24,177 nucleotides of DNA. It comes from CAZNVB01 sp964576265. GTDB lineage: Bacteria > Acidobacteriota > Aminicenantia > Aminicenantales > UBA8522. The notes under the pieces were generated by a model. It did no database searches and was not told the origin of the DNA. It saw nothing but the letters and a program-made list of their open reading frames with translations. How positions within the stretch are numbered: position 1 is the stretch's first letter; every line of letters begins with the position of its first letter. Position numbers and translations under genes: made by a program. Location: positions 1-24,177 of the forward strand of contig CAZNVB010000289.1 in assembly GCA_964576265.1 (NCBI GenBank), in the 5' to 3' direction. Below are positions 13,990 to 21,810 of this stretch, one piece after another.

Positions 13990-14625
13990 GAGCGAAAACA
14001 TCTCTCGGCTCAGCCGATGGGCTTCCCGCAGGGGTTCGGGCAGGCGGTATTTCGAACAGCCGATGACGACGTTCTTGGCCAGCCGGAAATCCACTCGGTG
14101 ACCCGGAGAGATAAAAACGGGCTTGACTCCGGTCCGGGTGCGGAGGCAAATTCCCACCTTTTCATCGTCCCGATTCCGGTATTCGGTCCAGGCTCCGGCC
14201 TGCTCTTCCGGAAGGCGGAAAGGGAAAAAAGGACTCTTGGCGCAGCCGATCGTCGGGATATCCAACTTGACCCCGACATGGGAAGCCAAGCCCATTCTCC
14301 GGGGATGAGCGATCCCGTTCCCGTCAAGAATCGTGACATCCGGACGATGCCTCAGTCGCCGGAAGGCGGCAAAGAAGGCAGGCGCCTCGCGGAAGGCAAG
14401 AAAACCGGGGATGTAGGGCATTTTGAGTCGCCGGACCGCGGAGGCGGTCTCGACCGGACGCAGATCGGGGAAAGTCATGACGACGATAACGGCCGCGATC
14501 CGATCTTCATTCCGGCTGTAACCGAAATCCGCTCCCGCGACAAACCTGACCTGGCCGCCCCTCCACTCGAGGATGAGACGTCGGGAGAGATTCTCTTGAG
14601 TCTCAATCGCTTTCTTTAAATTCAT
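13969..14625 (-). CDS. nfi: Endonuclease V
   Basis: A 218-residue endonuclease V, which nicks DNA (or RNA) one base 3' of deoxyinosine to start repair of deaminated adenine. Family motifs: GADFGYS with metal ligand D33, the strand-separating wedge PYIPGFLAFRE (Y71, E80) and the LDGNGIAHPRRMGLASHVGV block (D101, H107). Length matches the family. It stands alone on the minus strand between ftsX and the RodZ-like gene, with its last 21 bases overlapping the end of ftsX. A -10-like TAGAAT lies 22 bases upstream of the ATG, but I see no matching -35. Confidence 0.93.
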   Translation of the reverse strand: MNLKKAIETQENLSRRLILEWRGGQVRFVAGADFGYSRNEDRIAAVIVVMTFPDLRPVETASAVRRLKMPYIPGFLAFREAPAFFAAFRRLRHRPDVTILDGNGIAHPRRMGLASHVGVKLDIPTIGCAKSPFFPFRLPEEQAGAWTEYRNRDDEKVGICLRTRTGVKPVFISPGHRVDFRLAKNVVIGCSKYRLPEPLREAHRLSREMFSLSDPQKS

Positions 14626-14776
14626 ATCCGAGCTGGAGTCATCTCATATTCTACCAGAAAAGAGGGGGTCGGGCATCTCGACAAAGTCCGCAGAAAGGAG
14701 AGCGCCGACCTCCAGCCAGGGCTTGCTTCTCTCTTTCGGATGGGAGGGACAGTCGGTCTTGCGCCAGGAACGAAAT

Positions 14777-14805
14777 TTGACACTCCGGAGGACTTGACCT
14801 AAAAT
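14777..14805 (+). promoter_or_regulatory. Leaderless-type promoter of the rodZ-ntrYX-recO genes
   Basis: Consensus TTGACA (14777-14782), a 17-base spacer and TAAAAT (14800-14805). The ATG at 14814 is 8 bases after the -10, so transcription would begin within a base or two of the start codon. Confidence 0.65.
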
Positions 14806-14813
14806 TTTCAACG

Positions 14814-15590
14814 ATGGCTTCCCTCGGGCAGGATTTAAAAAGAGAAAGAGAACTGAGGGGCATCTCACTCCGGGAAATCGCCGATTCCACCCGCATCAGC
14901 CTGAAATTCCTCCAGGCGATCGAAGACGACCGGTTAGGAATCATTCCTGGAGGCTTCTTCATTCGCGCCATCCTTCGCTCTTACGCCAAGAGTATCGGCA
15001 TCGACGAACATCAGGTGATCAATAGATATCAGGAAATGCAGCTCTTTGATGAACAGCTCAACGTCAGAATCAAGAATGAAAAGCTGCCCCCTGCGAAGGA
15101 TCGCCGCCGCCGAACAGTTTCCCGTCCTCTCTTCTGGATAGCCGGCGCCGGAGCTCTGGCCGCTTCAGCGCTCCTCTATTTTATAGTCTTCTCCTCAAGG
15201 CAACCGCCTCCTGCTCTAAAAACGGCGATCGAGCCCTCTTCCCCGGTGGTCGCCGAATCTCCCCTGCCGCCCCCTTCACAATCTCCCACTCCCCTGATCC
15301 TTCAGGAGGAGCAAGGCGTCCTCCTCGAGATGAAGTTCGGCGAGAAGACGTGGCTGCGGATTTTGGCCGACGGAAATCTTGCCTGGGACGGCATCAAGAA
15401 TGCCGGCGAGACCCTTGAGATTCGGGCCGAAAGGGAGCTCCTCATCCACTGCGGGAACGCGGGCGGCGCCACGCTCAGTTTGAACGGCAAGTCGGCCAGA
15501 CCCCTCGGGCCGTCCGGAGCGGTGCGCAAGGACATCAGAATCACCGTTGAGAACTGGCGCGAATTTCTCCTTGCTTCAAAGGAGAACTGA
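14814..15590 (+). CDS. RodZ-like helix-turn-helix membrane protein
   Basis: A 258-residue protein with RodZ architecture: an N-terminal Xre-type helix-turn-helix domain (about 4-72, SLREIADSTRISLKFLQAIEDD), a basic juxtamembrane stretch RRRR (97-100), one membrane helix (about 106-126), a Pro/Ser-rich linker and a C-terminal DUF4115 beta domain (about 165-250). RodZ links the MreB cytoskeleton to the cell-wall machinery and sets rod shape. No mreB is in the window, so rodZ is given as a likeness. It is the first gene of a plus-strand run; the NtrY-type kinase begins 9 bases after its stop. Confidence 0.85.
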   Translation: MASLGQDLKRERELRGISLREIADSTRISLKFLQAIEDDRLGIIPGGFFIRAILRSYAKSIGIDEHQVINRYQEMQLFDEQLNVRIKNEKLPPAKDRRRRTVSRPLFWIAGAGALAASALLYFIVFSSRQPPPALKTAIEPSSPVVAESPLPPPSQSPTPLILQEEQGVLLEMKFGEKTWLRILADGNLAWDGIKNAGETLEIRAERELLIHCGNAGGATLSLNGKSARPLGPSGAVRKDIRITVENWREFLLASKEN

Positions 15591-15599
15591 AAAAAGACC

Positions 15600-17765
15600 A
15601 TGGCGACGGAAAAGAAAAGGAGCCCGCGGTTCATCGCCGCCTTCATCGTCCTCCTCGTCATCATCTTTTTTGCCATCGAATTCTTTATCCGAGCCTCTCA
15701 GGAATTCTCGCCGGCCACGGTGACCGACGCCCTTCTTTCGTTCATGCAGATTATCGTCCTCCTCCTCTTTCTTGTCCTCTTGCTGGTCCTCGGCCGGAAC
15801 CTGGTCAAGCTTTATCTCGAACGGAAGAAAAAGGTTGCCGGAGCTCATTTCAAAACCAAGCTCGTTCTTTTCTTCATTGCCCTGTCCATTATCCCGGCCT
15901 TTCTCCTGTTCTTCTTCGCCAGCGACCTCATCAGCCGGAATATTGAACTCTGGTTCAAGGCGCCGTTCGAAAAGGTCATCGAAGACACCAAGGGGCTGGC
16001 CGACAGCGTCTATGTCTCAGCGGAAAAAACGGCCGACCATTACGCCCGCGTTCTGGCCAACGACATCAAAGGGCAAAAGCTCGCTCTGCTTGAAAACCGC
16101 CTCGTCCTCCGGGATTTCATCCGCCGGCGGCTCAGCGAATATGCTCTGGATGAGATCGGAATTCATCTCGAAGGCGAAGAGCTGTTCACCTATCTCAACC
16201 CCAACCTGCCGCTCCAGAACTACAAGTCTATCCAGCCCGGTTCGATTCCGGCCGGAAAAGAAGACGGCTTCTTCCGCGGCATCGAGCCCATGGGGAACGG
16301 AGAAATGATCCGCCGGGGCGTCTGGGTCGAAATCCCTTCGGTCGGGAATGTCCTGGTGACCACCGGTCTCTTTTTCCCCCAGAGTTACGCCCAGAAAATC
16401 GCCGCCATCAACGCCTCGGTCGAGCGTTACCGCCTCCTTATGCCGCGAAAAATTACGGTGAAAACGTTTTATTTGATCAGCTTTATGTTCATCACCCTGC
16501 TCATCATTTTCGCCGCCAGCTGGACGGGCCTCCACCTGGCCAAGGGGATCACCGTGCCGATTGAAAAACTCTCCCAGGCGACGCGGGAAGTCTCCAAAGG
16601 AAACCTGAGCATCCGGGTCGAGGACCCGGCGTCGGACGAGCTGGGAATGCTGATCGATTCTTTCAATCAGATGATCTCGGATCTCAGGGAAAGCCAGCTC
16701 CACATCGCCCAGAAGACGGCCGAACTGGAGTACCGGAAGCAGTACATTGAAACCGTCCTCAACAACATCACGACCGGAGTGATCACCCTCGACGCCGAGG
16801 GAAAAATCACCACCATCAACCCTTCGGCCAGAGAGATGCTGGCTCTCGGCGACAAGAACCCGGTCGGAAAAAGCTACCAACATGTCCTCGACGAAGCGAA
16901 ATACAGCGAGATCGTCAAGAACATCGCCTGGGGGATGAAAAACCGCTATCGCTTGGTGGAAAAGGAGATCCATATCCAATCGAACGGCCAGGTGACTACG
17001 GTCGCCCTGGCCCTTTCCCCGCTCCAGCAGGCCGAGGGGGACTTTTCCGGCATGATCGTGGTCTTCGATGACCTGACGCAGCTCATGAAGGCCCAAAAGA
17101 TCGCCACCTGGAAAGAAATCGCTCAGCGGGTCGCCCACGAAATCAAGAATCCTCTGACGCCGATTCAGCTCTCCGCGGAACGGATCATCAAGACCCTGGG
17201 CAAAGCGGACCGCGGGTCGAGCGCCGTGATCGAAGAGGGAGCCAAGACAATCATCCAGGAGGCGCGGACGATCAAATCTCTCGTCGACGAGTTCTCCAAT
17301 TTCGCCCGAATGCCGAGGGTCGAGCCGAGACCGTCCGACCTCAGGGCCCTGATCGATCAGACGGTCGCCCTATTCCGCGGGATTTTCAGCGAAATCCGTT
17401 TTGAAATCTCGATCGACGCCGACCTTCCCGCCTCTCTCCCGCTCGATCTCGAACAAATGAAGCGGGTGTTCATCAACCTTTTCGATAACGCCATCGAAGC
17501 GATGGATAAAAAGGGCGAAATCACGGTCCGGGCAACTTACGAAAAGAAACTCCAACAGGTCCGGATCGACGTCTCCGACTCCGGACCGGGCATTTCCCCC
17601 GAGGACCGGACAAAAATCTTTCTGCCTTACTTCTCGACGAAAAAGAAGAGCGCCGGGTTGGGACTGGCCATCGTCAGCCAGATCATCCGCGACCATAACG
17701 GTTCCATTCGGGTGGAAAACAACGAGCCGAAAGGCGCTAAGTTCATCATTCAGCTTCCGGCATGA
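15600..17765 (+). CDS. ntrY: NtrY-type sensor histidine kinase
   Basis: A 721-residue membrane kinase with NtrY architecture: helices near residues 11-29, 45-65 and 86-107, an extracytoplasmic sensor region to about 285, a fourth helix (about 287-310), a HAMP domain (about 310-362), a PAS domain (about 380-475), a DHp domain with phospho-acceptor H513 in RVAHEIKNPLTPIQLSAERI, and a HATPase domain ending in DSGPGIS and KKSAGLGLAIV. In proteobacteria NtrY works with NtrX in nitrogen, redox or envelope responses; the signal here is unknown. Its stop overlaps the regulator start (ATGA), which fixes the pair. A RodZ-like gene upstream hints at an envelope-related input. Confidence 0.93.
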   Translation: MATEKKRSPRFIAAFIVLLVIIFFAIEFFIRASQEFSPATVTDALLSFMQIIVLLLFLVLLLVLGRNLVKLYLERKKKVAGAHFKTKLVLFFIALSIIPAFLLFFFASDLISRNIELWFKAPFEKVIEDTKGLADSVYVSAEKTADHYARVLANDIKGQKLALLENRLVLRDFIRRRLSEYALDEIGIHLEGEELFTYLNPNLPLQNYKSIQPGSIPAGKEDGFFRGIEPMGNGEMIRRGVWVEIPSVGNVLVTTGLFFPQSYAQKIAAINASVERYRLLMPRKITVKTFYLISFMFITLLIIFAASWTGLHLAKGITVPIEKLSQATREVSKGNLSIRVEDPASDELGMLIDSFNQMISDLRESQLHIAQKTAELEYRKQYIETVLNNITTGVITLDAEGKITTINPSAREMLALGDKNPVGKSYQHVLDEAKYSEIVKNIAWGMKNRYRLVEKEIHIQSNGQVTTVALALSPLQQAEGDFSGMIVVFDDLTQLMKAQKIATWKEIAQRVAHEIKNPLTPIQLSAERIIKTLGKADRGSSAVIEEGAKTIIQEARTIKSLVDEFSNFARMPRVEPRPSDLRALIDQTVALFRGIFSEIRFEISIDADLPASLPLDLEQMKRVFINLFDNAIEAMDKKGEITVRATYEKKLQQVRIDVSDSGPGISPEDRTKIFLPYFSTKKKSAGLGLAIVSQIIRDHNGSIRVENNEPKGAKFIIQLPA

Positions 17766-19123
17766 GCAAAGAAACGATCCTCATCATCGACGACGAATCG
17801 AGCATCCGCTCTTCGCTCAAAGGAATCCTCGAAGACGAGGGCTATGTGGTGGCGACGGTCTCGACGGGAGAAGAAGGGCTGGAGGCGCTCAAGACACAGA
17901 ACATCGACCTCGTCCTCCTGGATATCTGGTTGCCGAAGATGAACGGCATCGACGTCCTGAAGAAAATCAAGGCGCTCGATGAAAGCCCTCAGGTGGTCAT
18001 GATTTCGGGACACGGGACGATCGAGACGGCCGTCCTGGCGACCAAGCTCGGAGCTCACGACTTCCTGGAAAAACCGCTGTCGCTCGAAAAGGTCATCCTG
18101 ACGGTCGGGAATGCCCTCCGTCAAAAAAAGCTGGAAGAGGAAAACATCCAACTCCGGGAGCGTCTGAAAATCCCCTCCTACCTCGTGGGCTGCAGCCGAC
18201 AGCTGGAAAAGCTCAAACGGGAGATCGAAGCGGCGGCTCTTTCCCCCGGTCGGGTTCTCATTTCCGGCGAGAACGGCACGGGCAAAGAGCTCGTCGCCCG
18301 GCTGATTCATCAACAGAGTCCCCGCCGGGAGAAGAAGTTCGTCGAAGTCAATTGCTCGGCTGTTCCGGACGGGATGATGGAAAGCGAGCTGTTCGGCTAC
18401 GTCAAAGGAGCCTTTCCCCAGGCGTATCGAGATAAAAAGGGAAAACTCCTTTTGGCCAATCAGGGAACGCTTTTCATGGATGAAATCGGCGACTTGAGCC
18501 CGAATATCCAGCCCAAGCTATTGCGGGCGATCGAAGAACGGAGCTTCGAGCCTCTCGGGTCGTTTGAGCGCGTGTTCTTTGATGCCCGGATCATCGCCAC
18601 CACCAGCCGAAACCTCCGGGAGCTTGTCTCTGCCGGTCGCTTTCGAGAGGACCTCTTTTTCAAGCTCAACGTCATCCCGATCGCCATCCCCCCGTTGCGG
18701 GAGCGGGTCGAAGACATCCCGGTGCTGATCGACCACTTCCTCAAACACTTCGCCGGCGAATACGGCAAGAAGCCGAAAACGATCCGGCCGGAGGCCGTAG
18801 AAGCTTTTATGAAATACGTCTGGCCGGGCAACGTCAGCGAGCTGATGAACGTCATCGAACGTTTTGTCATTATGGTCGAAGAGGACGAGATCACGAGCAC
18901 CCATCTTGCCCTTCTCGTCGAAACGAGGGAGTTCGAGTACGGCTCGGGCTTTTTTGAAACCAACTCCCTCGAGCAGGCGAAACGGCAGTTCGAAAAGCGC
19001 CTCATTCACAGCGCTTTGCTTAGGCAAAACTGGGATATTTCCCGAGTGGCGGCCGCCTTGAGAATCGAGGAAGCCGAGCTGCGGCAAAAAATAAAGGATC
19101 TGAATATCACCTTCGCGCCCTGA
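17762..19123 (+). CDS. NtrX/NtrC-family response regulator with altered sigma-54 contact loop
   Basis: A 453-residue regulator: a receiver domain (acidic pocket D10/D11, phospho-acceptor D54, K104), an AAA+ domain (Walker A GENGTGKE at 169-176, Walker B LFMDE at 237-241, arginine-finger region GRFREDLFFKLNVIP), and a C-terminal Fis-type helix-turn-helix (about 410-450). The loop that contacts sigma-54, normally GAFTGA, reads GAFPQA (216-221), and NVRELRNVIER reads NVSELMNVIER. Loss of GAFTGA is known among NtrX proteins that do not act as classical sigma-54 activators, so this one may regulate other promoters or repress. It is co-translated with ntrY and followed 10 bases later by recO. Confidence 0.92.
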   Translation: MSKETILIIDDESSIRSSLKGILEDEGYVVATVSTGEEGLEALKTQNIDLVLLDIWLPKMNGIDVLKKIKALDESPQVVMISGHGTIETAVLATKLGAHDFLEKPLSLEKVILTVGNALRQKKLEEENIQLRERLKIPSYLVGCSRQLEKLKREIEAAALSPGRVLISGENGTGKELVARLIHQQSPRREKKFVEVNCSAVPDGMMESELFGYVKGAFPQAYRDKKGKLLLANQGTLFMDEIGDLSPNIQPKLLRAIEERSFEPLGSFERVFFDARIIATTSRNLRELVSAGRFREDLFFKLNVIPIAIPPLRERVEDIPVLIDHFLKHFAGEYGKKPKTIRPEAVEAFMKYVWPGNVSELMNVIERFVIMVEEDEITSTHLALLVETREFEYGSGFFETNSLEQAKRQFEKRLIHSALLRQNWDISRVAAALRIEEAELRQKIKDLNITFAP

Positions 19124-19133
19124 CGGCCGACCC

Positions 19134-19886
19134 ATGCCCATCGACCAGATCGAAGCCATCGTCTTGCGGAGCTTTCCCGTCGGCGATCAGGACAAGATCG
19201 TCGTTTTCCTTTCCCGGGAAAAAGGCCTGATCCGCGGGGTGGCCAAGGGGGCACGAAAATTCGGCAACCGATTCGGCGCCAGCCTCGAGCCCATGACTCT
19301 GGTGAAGGTCTATTTTTACGAAAAAGAGAGAAAAGACCTGGTCACGGTCAGCCAGTGCGACATCCTGGAGTCCTTTTTCGACGTCCAGGGAGAATACCGG
19401 ACCTCCTGCACCCTGGCCTACTTCGCCGAGATCATCGAGGAATTCTTTCCCTCACGCGCCAGAGAGGATGTCATTTTCCGCCTCCTCCTTTCCACTTTGC
19501 GGGCGGTCAAAGCGGGAGGGGATCTCGACGTCCTGAGCCGCTATTTCGAAACCTGGTTTCTCCGAATCAGCGGTCTTCTCCCTGATTTCAGCCGCTGCAA
19601 GAGCTGCCGGAAGAGGCTGGCCGGAGGAGGATTTCTTGGGCCGAAAAAAGACGGAGTGTTGTGCGAGACCTGCGCTTCCTTGAAGAAAGATCCCGTTCCG
19701 CCTGAAGTCGGAGCGTTTCTGGACTGGGCAAGAAAAAGCCCGCCTCCTGTAAAGGAGGGCGTTTCCTTTCCTCGGGGCCAGCTTGACTCTGTCCGCAGGA
19801 TTCTTCAGGACCTGATCGTCTATCACCTGGAAAAAGAGCCCAGAAGTCTGCGCCTCTTGCGCTGCGCTGAAGGCCCTTCTACTTGA
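19134..19886 (+). CDS. recO: DNA repair protein RecO
   Basis: A 250-residue RecO, which with RecR loads RecA on single-stranded DNA at gaps and anneals complementary strands. The N-terminal OB fold starts with the typical IEAIVLRSFPVGDQDKIVVFLSREKGL; a helical region and a zinc-finger module follow (FSRCKSC and LCETC pairs near residues 158-183). Length is normal. It begins 10 bases after the response-regulator stop, without a visible Shine-Dalgarno, so it is probably read with rodZ-ntrYX. The last 8 bases overlap the 3' end of the convergent prenyltransferase gene. Confidence 0.93.
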   Translation: MPIDQIEAIVLRSFPVGDQDKIVVFLSREKGLIRGVAKGARKFGNRFGASLEPMTLVKVYFYEKERKDLVTVSQCDILESFFDVQGEYRTSCTLAYFAEIIEEFFPSRAREDVIFRLLLSTLRAVKAGGDLDVLSRYFETWFLRISGLLPDFSRCKSCRKRLAGGGFLGPKKDGVLCETCASLKKDPVPPEVGAFLDWARKSPPPVKEGVSFPRGQLDSVRRILQDLIVYHLEKEPRSLRLLRCAEGPST

Positions 19887-20754
19887 GGTAAATCACCAGG
19901 ATAACGCTCAATCCCCAGAGAAGAATGTTCAACAGCAAAGGCTTGTCCTCTACGACGATCTCTTCGGGACTGCCCCCTTTCTCCTTTTGATGAATGAGGT
20001 AAAGATAACGAAAGATTCCGTAGAGGACGAACCCCGCTGTCCAGATCAGGCGGCCGGTGCCGAATTTTTGCACCGTTTCCGGGGAGATCGTATAGAGACA
20101 ATAGGCGATCAGGGTCGAGGCGGTGACGACGGCGATCATCTGGTCGAGAAGATAAGCGCTGTACTCCCTGAGGATCGGCCGGTGCTCGGCCGCGCGGTCG
20201 TCGAGAAGGACAAGCTCGTGGCGCCTCTTGCCCATGGCCAAGAGAAGGGCGAGAAGGGTCGTGCAGATGAGAAGCCAGGAAGAGATCGGGACGCCGATCG
20301 CCAGACCGCCGGAGACGACGCGAATGACAAACCCGGCGGCAATGACGAAAAGATCGAGGATCACGACCCGTTTCAATTTCCAGGAATAGGCAAACTGAAG
20401 AACGGAATAGACGGCCGCAGCGAGGAAGAAGCCCGGCTGAAGAAGCGCCGCTCCGACAAGGCCGGCAAGGATTAGGATGAAAAATACGGCCAGGGCTTCT
20501 CCCGTCCGGATCTCTCCGCGAGCAATGGGGCGCTTCGCTTTCTTCGGATGAGCCCGGTCCTCTTCCCGGTCGCGAAGATCGTTAAAAAGATAAAACCCGC
20601 TGGAGAGAAGGCAGAAAATAACGAAAGTCGCGCCTGTTCGAAGAAGGTCGGGCAGGCTGAAAAATCTCCGGGCGAAGATCAGGGCGGCAAAGACGAATAG
20701 ATTCTTCGTCCACTGGGCGGGTCGCAGGGATCTGAGCAGGGCCTTCGGCGTCAT
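19879..20754 (-). CDS. UbiA-family prenyltransferase (decaprenyl-phosphate phosphoribosyltransferase type)
   Basis: A 291-residue integral membrane prenyltransferase with about eight to nine helices. The first metal/diphosphate motif is N58-D59-xx-D62-xxx-D66 in LFNDLRDREEDRAHP, followed by KAKRPIARGEI. The N-terminus RPAQWTKNLFVFAALIF and the loop YSWKLKRVVILDLFVIAAGFVIR match the decaprenyl-phosphate 5-phosphoribosyltransferase subgroup (Rv3806c-like), not quinone-biosynthesis UbiA. Those enzymes make polyprenyl-phosphoryl-pentose donors for cell-surface glycans. The partner epimerase genes are not in the window, so the product is inferred. It is divergent from the thymidylate synthase gene. 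Confidence 0.87.
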   Translation of the reverse strand: MTPKALLRSLRPAQWTKNLFVFAALIFARRFFSLPDLLRTGATFVIFCLLSSGFYLFNDLRDREEDRAHPKKAKRPIARGEIRTGEALAVFFILILAGLVGAALLQPGFFLAAAVYSVLQFAYSWKLKRVVILDLFVIAAGFVIRVVSGGLAIGVPISSWLLICTTLLALLLAMGKRRHELVLLDDRAAEHRPILREYSAYLLDQMIAVVTASTLIAYCLYTISPETVQKFGTGRLIWTAGFVLYGIFRYLYLIHQKEKGGSPEEIVVEDKPLLLNILLWGLSVILVIYLK

Positions 20755-20768
20755 TTCGGTTGAGCGTC

Positions 20769-20797
20769 ATTTTATAAAAAAAACCCGGGCCGAGCAA
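20769..20797 (-). promoter_or_regulatory. Promoter of the UbiA-family gene
   Basis: TTGCTC (20797-20792), a 17-base spacer with a run of eight T, and TAAAAT (20774-20769) on the minus strand. The ATG at 20754 follows the -10 by 14 bases with no Shine-Dalgarno, so the leader would be only about 8 bases. Confidence 0.5.
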
Positions 20798-20814
20798 CTT
20801 CCTGGCGGCCTGAT

Positions 20815-20844
20815 TTGACCGAACGGACAAGGCTGTGATAAAAG
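20815..20844 (+). promoter_or_regulatory. Promoter of the thymidylate synthase gene
   Basis: TTGACC (20815-20820), an 18-base spacer and TAAAAG (20839-20844). Unlike its divergent neighbour, the gene has a conventional leader with a Shine-Dalgarno (AAGGAG) before the ATG at 20879. Confidence 0.5.
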
Positions 20845-20878
20845 CAGAGCGAATCTCTGAAGAAGGAGTGAGGACAAA

Positions 20879-21703
20879 ATGGAAGGAGCGATCCCGACGC
20901 TCTGCGTCTCCGGCCGGACTCTGCCCGAGGCCTGGGAGAAAGCCGTTCTGGCCTGCTGGGAAAAAGGAGCCGCGGTCCGGACGGAATACGACAAGCCCGG
21001 CGACCCGCCGAGCCGGGATTGCACGATGATCTGGGTCGTGGAGGCCCCGTTCCTCGAGCCGCGCCTCCACCGCGCGTTCCCGGGAGGGCTCGAAGATCTC
21101 GAGATCTACCGGCAGGAAGTCGTCGACGGAGTCCACGACCATTGGATCGCTCCCGAAGAGGGCAAATGGACATATACGTACCACCAGCGTCTGTTCGCCT
21201 ATGAAATTGAAGGCCGGGCGATCGATCAGATCCGCGACATCATCGAAAAACTCAGCCGGACCGGTCACTCCCGCCGCGCCCAGGCGATCACCTGGAATCC
21301 GAAACTCGACCCGCCGACCCATGATCCGCCGTGCCTGCAGCGCGTCTGGTGCCGACTGCTCGAGGACGCCAGCGGCGTCCCCGTCCTCAACATGAACACC
21401 CACTGGCGATCCCGCGATGCTTACAAGGCTGCCTTTATGAACGCGTTCGCCCTGACCGACTTGCAGCGTCTGATTGCCGAGCGCATCGCTCAAAAGATCG
21501 GCCGGGCTGTACGTGTCGGCCGGTACGCCGACCTGGTGGACAGTTTCCACATCTACGGCTCCTACTTCGGAGAGTTCAAGGGATTCCTGTCGCTCGTTGA
21601 GAAGCGGAGCTTCGAGGACAGGACCTGGCCCTCGTCTTATGCCGAGCCGATGTTTGCCGAAGCCCGGGAGAGGCTGAAAAAAGAAAAAGAGGCGGGGATC
21701 TGA
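20879..21703 (+). CDS. thyA: Thymidylate synthase, archaeal ThyA-like subgroup
   Basis: A 274-residue ThyA-superfamily enzyme, which methylates dUMP to dTMP with methylene-tetrahydrofolate (relatives hydroxymethylate pyrimidine nucleotides). Active-site residues are in place: R132-R133 for the phosphate, nucleophile C152 in DPPCLQ, R177-S178-x-D180 in HWRSRDAYKAAFMNAF with N188, and H224/Y226 in DSFHIYG. The PPCLQ and RSRDAYKAAFMNAFAL pattern resembles the methanogen-type thymidylate synthases more than E. coli ThyA, which has PCH and RSCD. The N-terminal 120 residues are diverged. No dihydrofolate reductase gene is adjacent. A pyrimidine-hydroxymethylase activity cannot be excluded from sequence alone. 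Confidence 0.85.
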   Translation: MEGAIPTLCVSGRTLPEAWEKAVLACWEKGAAVRTEYDKPGDPPSRDCTMIWVVEAPFLEPRLHRAFPGGLEDLEIYRQEVVDGVHDHWIAPEEGKWTYTYHQRLFAYEIEGRAIDQIRDIIEKLSRTGHSRRAQAITWNPKLDPPTHDPPCLQRVWCRLLEDASGVPVLNMNTHWRSRDAYKAAFMNAFALTDLQRLIAERIAQKIGRAVRVGRYADLVDSFHIYGSYFGEFKGFLSLVEKRSFEDRTWPSSYAEPMFAEARERLKKEKEAGI

Positions 21704-21759
21704 GTTTCTGGATTCCTTAACAAATCAGGCGAAGCAGGAGACCGCCCGCCGAGATGGAG

Positions 21760-21791
21760 AAAAAAAAGGGGACGCTCTCTCGAGCGTCCCC
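21760..21791 (-). terminator. Rho-independent terminator of the TonB-dependent receptor gene
   Basis: A perfect 10-base stem, GGGGACGCTC/GAGCGTCCCC (21768-21777 with 21782-21791), has a 4-base loop and is followed on the minus strand by eight T. It lies 19 bases after the receptor stop. It also lies about 57 bases after the convergent thyA stop; read from that side there is no T run. Confidence 0.92.
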
Positions 21792-21810
21792 TCGACTGAA
21801 TTCGCTCGCC

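Noticed and set aside
14626..14813. Possible small gene or RNA between nfi and the RodZ-like gene
   Set aside because: Open frames here have no ribosome site or family likeness; apart from the rodZ promoter and a lone -10-like element for nfi I see nothing.
16017..17138. A 373-codon minus-strand open frame inside ntrY
   Set aside because: It is a shadow of a fully conserved kinase gene with no motif of its own.
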